Assembly: GCA_035473395.1 (NCBI GenBank)
Contig: DATIOF010000069.1
Location: 1 to 12,342 of the forward strand
Direction: 5' to 3'
Source of the DNA: AC-32 sp035473395
GTDB lineage: Bacteria; Actinomycetota; Thermoleophilia; Gaiellales; Gaiellaceae
Length of the DNA: 12,342 nt
Position numbers and translations under genes: made by a program. Under the pieces are notes generated by a model that ran no database searches, was not told the origin of the DNA, and was given only the letters and a program-made list of their open reading frames with translations. Shown here in pieces: positions 12,035 through 12,342 of this stretch (position 1 is its first letter; every line of letters starts with the position of its first letter).

Positions 12035-12342
12035 GTGCCGCTACGTGGAAGCTGCCAGTGCGGCGGAGTCAGGTTCGAGGTTCCCGACCACTTCGAGCCG
12101 AGGGCCTTCTGCCACTGCGCGACCTGCAAGAAGCTCTCCGGCGGCGTCGGCACCGCGAACGGCCGGCTGCGCAGCGAGGAGGTGAGGATCCTCGAGGGCG
12201 AGGAGCTGCTCCGCAGCTACCAGCCCGAGGAAGGCACCGCGAAGACCTTCTGCTCGGTCTGCGGCTCGAACCTCTTCGGCGGCGGCTGGCCCGATTCCGA
12301 TCAGGCCAGCATCCGGCTGAGCGCGATCGACGACCCGCTGCC
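12035..12342 (+). CDS. GFA-family (glutathione-dependent formaldehyde-activating-like) zinc protein, 3' end cut off
   Basis: 102 codons are visible, with no stop before the window edge. The seven family cysteines are all present: Cys7 and Cys9 (GSCQCGGV), Cys26, Cys28 and Cys31 (FCHCATC), and Cys73 and Cys76 (FCSVCGSNLF), which bind two zinc ions in the GFA/CENP-V fold. Known members are about 120-140 residues, so only a short tail is missing. The GFA name comes from the Paracoccus enzyme proposed to speed formation of S-hydroxymethylglutathione; that activity is debated, and actinobacteria usually use mycothiol, so the substrate is uncertain. I chose GTG 12035 because the protein starts directly with the conserved GSCQCG region and because of the leaderless -10 box. 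Confidence 0.88.
   Translation, partial: MPLRGSCQCGGVRFEVPDHFEPRAFCHCATCKKLSGGVGTANGRLRSEEVRILEGEELLRSYQPEEGTAKTFCSVCGSNLFGGGWPDSDQASIRLSAIDDPL

Noticed and set aside
1..12342. CRISPR array, IS element, integrase, tRNA or phage genes
   Set aside because: I found no regularly spaced long repeats, no transposase or integrase motifs and no cloverleaf-like sequence. The only periodic repeats are the 11-bp operator units at 9655-9730.

Overview
The window is very GC-rich, with many GTG starts, start/stop overlaps between genes, several promoters that look leaderless (a TANNNT box 6-7 nt before the start codon) and almost no spare DNA. This fits an actinobacterial genome. A deep-branching soil lineage such as Thermoleophilia (Gaiellales/Solirubrobacterales) is my inference from gene content and style; nothing here proves it. 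There is no tRNA, rRNA, IS element, prophage or CRISPR array, so this is a chromosomal metabolic and regulatory region.

Layout. 1-24 may be the end of an upstream gene, and 25-259 is a leader region with one tiny ORF behind a perfect Shine-Dalgarno. 260-1680 holds a two-TM potassium channel translationally coupled to a YihY/BrkB-type membrane protein. 1677-2660 (minus) is an unrecognised polytopic membrane protein that converges on BrkB and shares a CTAG stop palindrome with it. 2826-7272 (minus) is a tight three-gene operon in the order decarboxylase, MFS transporter, ureohydrolase, joined by two GTGA overlaps. Both the PLP decarboxylase and the MFS transporter carry a C-terminal cyclic-nucleotide-binding domain. 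Divergent from it, 21 bp away, is a histidine phosphatase (7294-7857), followed by an alpha/beta hydrolase (8056-8817).

8759-9646 (minus) is a MerR-type regulator with a complete B12-binding light-sensor signature (CarH/LitR type). It is divergent from a two-gene DUF378 and fasciclin operon (9739-10519) that ends in a perfect 12-bp hairpin. The 92-bp intergenic region holds two overlapping divergent promoters and two triplets of 11-bp direct repeats of the TnnACA type, which look like the regulator's operator. DUF3140 (10567-10905) then converges, again through a shared CTAG, on a class-III-like zinc alcohol dehydrogenase (10902-12008, minus). That gene is divergent from a GFA-family (formaldehyde-activating-like) zinc protein cut by the window end.

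The two most interesting systems are (a) the operon in which an amino-acid decarboxylase and its neighbouring transporter appear to share the same cyclic-nucleotide input, with a guanidino-hydrolase as third gene, and (b) the CarH-like regulator with a readable operator controlling an envelope/adhesion operon rather than carotenoid genes. All identifications are from motifs read by eye; no database search was run.
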